Below are positions 59,905 to 64,000 of a stretch of 64,000 nucleotides of DNA, piece by piece. Origin of the DNA: Marinobacterium iners. Lineage in GTDB: Bacteria; Pseudomonadota; Gammaproteobacteria; Pseudomonadales; Balneatricaceae. Position 1 is the first letter of the stretch. Each line of letters opens with the position of its first letter. Both the position numbers and the translations under genes were made by a program. Location: assembly GCF_017310015.1 (NCBI RefSeq), contig NZ_CP022297.1:1736001-1800000 (forward strand), written 5' to 3'. The notes under the pieces were generated by a model. The model was not told the DNA's origin and ran no database searches. It saw nothing but the letters and a program-made list of their open reading frames with translations.

Positions 59905-60897
59905 ATGCAACAGGAACATCCATTTGCAGTCTATGTGCGCATACTCGGCAAGGGTAAAAAAGGAAGCCGTTCGTTAACCATGGAGGAAGCCCGGGATGCA
60001 ATGGGCATGATCCTGGATGGGCATGTCAGGCCGGAGCAGTTGGGTGCCTTTCTCATGCTGATCCGGATGAAAGAAGAAACCCCTGAAGAGTTGCAGGGGT
60101 TCGCCCAAGCTGTACGACTGCGCCTGAACCGGCCTCAGTCGCTGGTAGCTGATCTTGATTGGCCCACATATGCCGGCAAGAAACGCAGGCTGCCATGGTT
60201 TTTTTTGGCGGCCTTGGTGTTGGCCGGGCAGGGGGTGAGTGTATTCATGCACGGCGCAAGGGGGCATACGCCCGGGCGTATTTACACTGAAGATCTGCTG
60301 AGCATGTTCGGTATGAAAGCTGCCGAAAGCTGGCCTGAGGTACATGCATCACTGGAGCGGAGCAGGCTGGCCTTTTACTCTATCGATCAAATGGTGCCTG
60401 TACTGGGTGAGTTGATTCAGCTGCGACCGATACTGGGGCTTCGTTCCCCGGTCCACACGTTGTGTAGGCTGCTTAACCCGCTGGATACCTCCTGCAGTGT
60501 TGATGGGGTTTTTCATCCGCCCTATGCGCCAATGCACCAGCAAACGGCACAGCTGCTGGGCACCCTTCACAGCCTGACTATCCGTGGTGATGGTGGTGAG
60601 GCCGAGGTGAAGCCTGATTCGGATACCGAGCTTCACTGGGTTACGGCCGGCGAGTTGCACCAGGAAACATGGCCCCGTATCGAGCAGCAGCGGCTGGTTC
60701 GTGACGAGCAGCTCGATCCTGAAGATCTGTTGCGGCTTTGGCGTGGTGAAATCAGTCATGCCTATGGTGAAGGGGCCGTTATCAGCACCTTGGCTGTGAT
60801 CCTGCGGTTGCTGTCACAGGGCGTGATGCAATCGCAGGCGCACTGGCTTGAAATGGCACGTTCAGCTTGGCAGCAGCGTGACCGTTCGGCTTATTGA
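59905..60897 (+). CDS. ybiB: YbiB/TrpD2-like glycosyltransferase-fold DNA-binding protein
   Basis: A 330-residue protein of the anthranilate phosphoribosyltransferase fold. The TrpD-like N-terminal helical domain (SLTMEEARDAMGMILDGHVR) and the altered catalytic loop VSVFMHGARGHTPGRIY show the YbiB branch, whose E. coli member binds nucleic acid rather than acting in tryptophan synthesis. Function in vivo is unclear. ATG 59905, divergent from rlmD. Confidence 0.87.
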   Translation: MQQEHPFAVYVRILGKGKKGSRSLTMEEARDAMGMILDGHVRPEQLGAFLMLIRMKEETPEELQGFAQAVRLRLNRPQSLVADLDWPTYAGKKRRLPWFFLAALVLAGQGVSVFMHGARGHTPGRIYTEDLLSMFGMKAAESWPEVHASLERSRLAFYSIDQMVPVLGELIQLRPILGLRSPVHTLCRLLNPLDTSCSVDGVFHPPYAPMHQQTAQLLGTLHSLTIRGDGGEAEVKPDSDTELHWVTAGELHQETWPRIEQQRLVRDEQLDPEDLLRLWRGEISHAYGEGAVISTLAVILRLLSQGVMQSQAHWLEMARSAWQQRDRSAY

Positions 60898-60978
60898 TTA
60901 ATATCCGATCAATTTACTCGGGTTTAATTTGAGTGTATCCTCAATGTATTCGAAACATCAGATCCACAAGGTTTAGCC

Positions 60979-61572
60979 ATGACTATTACGGTAACTGAAT
61001 CTGCCGAGCGTTATCTGGCAGAGCTGCTCGAAAAGCAGAATGTTGAAGGTATTGCGGTACGTCTTTTCGTGACCCAGCCGGGTACTGCCTATGCAGAAAC
61101 CTGCCTGGCCTACTGCCGTCCGGATGAGGTCAATCCGGAAGATGAAATCATCGACTATGAACTGCTGCGCTTTTACCTGGAGCGTAACAGTCTGCCGTAT
61201 CTGGAAGAAGCCTACATTGACTTCGCCACCGATCGCATGGGTGGTCAGCTGACTATTAAGGCGCCTAACGCCAAGGTGCCCAAGGTGTCGCCCGACAGTC
61301 CAATGAATGAGCAGATCAATTATATTCTGTATTCGGAGATCAACCCCGGACTCGCGTCTCACGGTGGCGAAGTCAAACTGGAAGACTTGATCGAAGAGGA
61401 GGGCGGTACCATTGCCGTACTGCGTTTTGGCGGTGGCTGCCAAGGCTGCAGTGCCGTTGACATGACCCTCAAGGATGGGGTTGAGAAGACACTGATAGAG
61501 CGGGTTCCGGGGCTTATCGGTGTGCGTGATGCCACTGACCATACTGTGCGTGAAAACGCCTATTTCAAGTAA
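60979..61572 (+). CDS. nfuA: Fe/S biogenesis protein NfuA
   Basis: A 197-residue NfuA with a degenerate A-type domain (about 1-95) and a C-terminal NFU domain with the cluster-binding GGCQGCSAVD CxxC. It delivers [4Fe-4S] clusters, helping under oxidative stress or iron lack. ATG preceded by AAGG. An 8-bp hairpin at 61585-61606 follows the stop, without a T tract. Confidence 0.97.
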   Translation: MTITVTESAERYLAELLEKQNVEGIAVRLFVTQPGTAYAETCLAYCRPDEVNPEDEIIDYELLRFYLERNSLPYLEEAYIDFATDRMGGQLTIKAPNAKVPKVSPDSPMNEQINYILYSEINPGLASHGGEVKLEDLIEEEGGTIAVLRFGGGCQGCSAVDMTLKDGVEKTLIERVPGLIGVRDATDHTVRENAYFK

Positions 61573-61662
61573 TATCTCCTCTGCAGGCGGTCATATCCGA
61601 CCGCCTCGCCCTTGGTTGAATCGCTGTCTTCTGTGCAGTTGCGAAAAAAACCACCGCTCCGG

Positions 61663-61689
61663 TTGTAATTGCTGGAACGAGCCCCATTG
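61663..61689 (+). promoter_or_regulatory. Sigma-32-like heat-shock promoter of lon
   Basis: TTGTAA (61663-61668), 13-nt spacer, CCCCATTG (61682-61689), near the heat-shock -10 CCCCATNT. It lies 75 nt ahead of lon, known as a heat-shock gene. Confidence 0.6.
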
Positions 61690-61763
61690 AAAGACTAACC
61701 TGACACTTATCCGAAGATGCGCCGGCCCTAATGCACAGGCGCCCTGTAAAGAGGCACTCCATC

Positions 61764-64000
61764 ATGGATCAATTTGAAGCAAAAGATGACGCTGTGACCG
61801 TCGAGCTTCCGGTACTGCCACTGCGTGATGTGGTGGTTTATCCCAACATGGTGATCCCGCTGTTTGTCGGGCGTGAAAAATCCATCCATGCCCTTGAACT
61901 GGCAATGGCCAGTGATAAGCAGATTCTGTTGGTGGCCCAGAAGAGTGCGTCTGAGGACGAACCGGATTCTGAAGCTCTGTTCTCTGTCGGCTGCGTTGCG
62001 AACGTACTTCAGATGCTGAAATTGCCTGATGGCACCGTGAAGGTGTTGGTTGAAGGTGATTACCGTGCGCAGATCAGAGCCCTGTCTGAGTCTGAAAAAT
62101 GCTTCCACGCACAGGTGACGGTGTTGCCGGTAGAAGATGTAAGTGCGGCGGAGGCTGAGGTCTACAAAAAAACGGCTCTTGATCAGTTTGAGCGCTTTGT
62201 ACAGGTCAACAAGAAAATCCCGTCCGAGGTGCTCAGCTCGCTTCAGAATATTGACGACATTGGCCGTCTGGCCGACACCATCGCTGCACATATGGCCCTC
62301 AAGCTGGATGAGAAGCAGGCCATTCTGGAAATTCTGGGTACACGTCAACGTCTTGAACATCTGATGTCACTGATGGAAGCGGAAATCGACCTGGTTGAGG
62401 TCGAAAAGCGCATCCGGGGCCGTGTAAAAAAACAGATGGAGAAGAGTCAGCGCGAGTATTACCTCAATGAGCAGATGAAGGCGATCCAGAAGGAACTGGG
62501 TGATATGGATGAGACCGGCTCTACCGATATGGAAGAGCTTAAGAACCGTATCGAAAGCGCCGGCATGCCTCAGGAAGCACTGGACAAAACGCTCAACGAA
62601 TACAACAAGCTGAAGATGATGTCGCCCATGAGTGCTGAAGCAACGGTGGTGCGTGGCTACATTGACTGGATCCTGCAAATCCCATGGGTCAAGCGCTCTC
62701 GTGTGCGCCTGGACATGAAACATGCCGAGAAGATCCTCAATGAGGATCATCACGGTCTTGAAGAAGTCAAGGATCGCATTCTCGAGTATCTCGCCGTACA
62801 GAAGCGAGTGAAGAAGCTTAAGGGGCCGATTCTGTGTCTGGTTGGGCCTCCGGGTGTCGGCAAGACCTCTTTGGGCCGCTCCATAGCACGTGCGACAAAC
62901 CGCAAGTATGTACGTATGGCGCTGGGTGGTGTGCGTGATGAAGCCGAGATCCGTGGTCATCGTCGTACCTACATCGGCTCCATGCCGGGTAAACTGATTC
63001 AGAAGATGTCACGCATCGGTGTCAAGAACCCGCTGTTCCTGCTGGATGAGATCGACAAGATGGGCATGGACCATCGTGGTGATCCTTCATCGGCATTGCT
63101 GGAGGTGCTAGATCCCGAACAGAACAGCAGTTTCAACGATCATTACCTCGAAGTGGATTACGATCTGTCTGACGTGATGTTCGTGTGCACATCGAACTCG
63201 ATGAACATCCCGGGGCCTTTGCTGGACCGTATGGAGATCATTCGGATTCCGGGGTATACCGAGGACGAAAAACTTAATATTGCGCGCAAGTACTTGTTGC
63301 CGAAACAGCTTAAAAACAACGGAATCAAGGCCAAAGAGCTGGAGATCACCGACGATGCCGTACTGGGTCTGATTCGATATTACACCCGTGAGGCAGGCGT
63401 ACGTGGCCTTGAACGCGAGATCGCCAAGATTGCACGCAAGGTTGTGCGTGAGCTTGCCCTTGAGCGCAAGGGTGATGTGGTCAAGGTTACGGCTGAAGAG
63501 CTGGAGCAGTATAACGGCGTCAAGAAATACAAGTTTGGCATGGCTGAAGAGCAGGATCAGGTCGGGCAGGTAACGGGTCTGGCCTGGACTTCAGTTGGGG
63601 GCGATATTCTCACCATTGAGTCAGCTGTCGTGCCCGGCAAGGGGCGTCAGATCCACACCGGATCGTTGGGTGATGTAATGAAAGAATCGATCCAGGCAGC
63701 CATGACCGTGGTGCGCAACCGGGCTCGATCACTGGGAATTAAGGCTGACTTCCACGAGAAAAACGATATTCATATCCATGTTCCTGAAGGTGCAACCCCG
63801 AAAGATGGCCCCAGTGCCGGCATTGGTATGTGTACGGCGATGGTGTCTGCCTTGACCGGAATTCCGGTGCGCTCAGAGGTCGCCATGACGGGCGAAATTA
63901 CCCTGCGTGGACAGGTTCTGGCCATTGGTGGGCTGAAGGAAAAGCTGCTTGCAGCGCACCGTGGCGGGATTCGTACGGTGATCATTCCGGAGGAAAATAC
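61764..64000 (+). CDS. lon: ATP-dependent protease Lon (3' end beyond window)
   Basis: 745 residues are visible of about 790. N-terminal substrate domain (LPVLPLRDVVVYPNMVIPLF), coiled coil (about 200-265), AAA+ with Walker A GPPGVGKTSLGRSIA and Walker B FLLDEIDKMG, and the protease domain with catalytic Ser684 in PKDGPSAGIGM and Lys727 in GGLKEKLLAAH. Only the last 40-50 residues are missing. ATG at 61764 with GAGG upstream. Degrades misfolded and regulatory proteins. Confidence 0.98.
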   Translation, partial: MDQFEAKDDAVTVELPVLPLRDVVVYPNMVIPLFVGREKSIHALELAMASDKQILLVAQKSASEDEPDSEALFSVGCVANVLQMLKLPDGTVKVLVEGDYRAQIRALSESEKCFHAQVTVLPVEDVSAAEAEVYKKTALDQFERFVQVNKKIPSEVLSSLQNIDDIGRLADTIAAHMALKLDEKQAILEILGTRQRLEHLMSLMEAEIDLVEVEKRIRGRVKKQMEKSQREYYLNEQMKAIQKELGDMDETGSTDMEELKNRIESAGMPQEALDKTLNEYNKLKMMSPMSAEATVVRGYIDWILQIPWVKRSRVRLDMKHAEKILNEDHHGLEEVKDRILEYLAVQKRVKKLKGPILCLVGPPGVGKTSLGRSIARATNRKYVRMALGGVRDEAEIRGHRRTYIGSMPGKLIQKMSRIGVKNPLFLLDEIDKMGMDHRGDPSSALLEVLDPEQNSSFNDHYLEVDYDLSDVMFVCTSNSMNIPGPLLDRMEIIRIPGYTEDEKLNIARKYLLPKQLKNNGIKAKELEITDDAVLGLIRYYTREAGVRGLEREIAKIARKVVRELALERKGDVVKVTAEELEQYNGVKKYKFGMAEEQDQVGQVTGLAWTSVGGDILTIESAVVPGKGRQIHTGSLGDVMKESIQAAMTVVRNRARSLGIKADFHEKNDIHIHVPEGATPKDGPSAGIGMCTAMVSALTGIPVRSEVAMTGEITLRGQVLAIGGLKEKLLAAHRGGIRTVIIPEEN

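Noticed and set aside
60905..60960. IscR-like site before nfuA
   Set aside because: There is an ACTC/GAGT dyad, but it does not match type 1 or type 2 IscR consensus well enough.

Overview
The window looks like a chromosomal segment of a gammaproteobacterium, probably an Oceanospirillales/Marinobacterium-like marine heterotroph. This is inferred from gene content and order (tol-pal-cpoB-queC followed by tRNA-Lys, dapA-bamC, ruvCAB beside yebC and aspS, liu and mms clusters with a MerR-type LiuR and an AraC-type MmsR) and from moderate GC. No 16S gene is present, so the assignment is not proven. All genes look chromosomal; the only mobile DNA seen is one group II intron and one IS4-family element.

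Layout. 1-4460 (minus): leucine/isovalerate catabolism, liuR-liuA-liuB-liuC-liuD (liuD runs off the left end). 4760-9475 (plus): a five-gene branched-chain amino acid type ABC transporter (two ATPases, binding protein, two permeases). 9657-13017: ferrochelatase, a PAS-PAS-GGDEF diguanylate cyclase and, convergent, an AraC-type regulator. 13227-20851 (plus): the valine pathway from isobutyryl-CoA to propionyl-CoA, plus propionyl-CoA synthetase. 21090-25392: a divergent malate dehydrogenase, a 61-residue protein, a PhoD-like phosphatase and a voltage-gated-type ion channel. 25501-28462: a complete group II intron inserted directly behind the ETF-QO stop codon. 28463-32041: ETF-QO and, divergent, etfBA, which accept electrons from the acyl-CoA dehydrogenases upstream. 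32126-37780: FetAB-like ABC exporter, small unknowns, a flavin reductase, an antiporter, an acyltransferase and a HIT protein. 37890-44053: aspS-yebC, an IS4-family element sitting inside the yebC terminator, then ruvCAB. 44168-50453: a DksA-like protein, ybgC-tolQRAB-pal-cpoB and queC. 50517-64000: two identical tRNA-Lys genes, nadA, bepA, a TusA-like protein, perM, bcp, dapA-bamC, rluA, rlmD, ybiB, nfuA and lon (3' end cut).

How it works together. The first half is nearly a self-contained module for growth on branched-chain amino acids or their acids: uptake, acyl-CoA oxidation, and the electron route (ETF, ETF-QO) to the quinone pool. Three regulatory signatures recur over it: (1) 16-bp palindromes of the form TTTACGTT/AACGTAAA at liuR, mmsA and, degenerate, before the ABC operon, fitting a LiuR operator; (2) AACAAYAA-type A-rich tracts around the translation starts of livG, the binding protein, liuC, mmsA, the isobutyryl-CoA dehydrogenase and etfB, resembling Hfq/Crc catabolite-repression sites, and not noticed at the housekeeping genes; (3) a 14-nt motif AGTGAAAACCCTTA shared by the mmsR-mmsA and etf divergent regions.

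I did not find a CRISPR array, prophage, toxin-antitoxin pair, recognised defence system or biosynthetic cluster. The most notable items are the regulatory layers over the catabolic module, the precisely placed group II intron, and the IS that split a terminator and carries a hairpin over its own transposase start.
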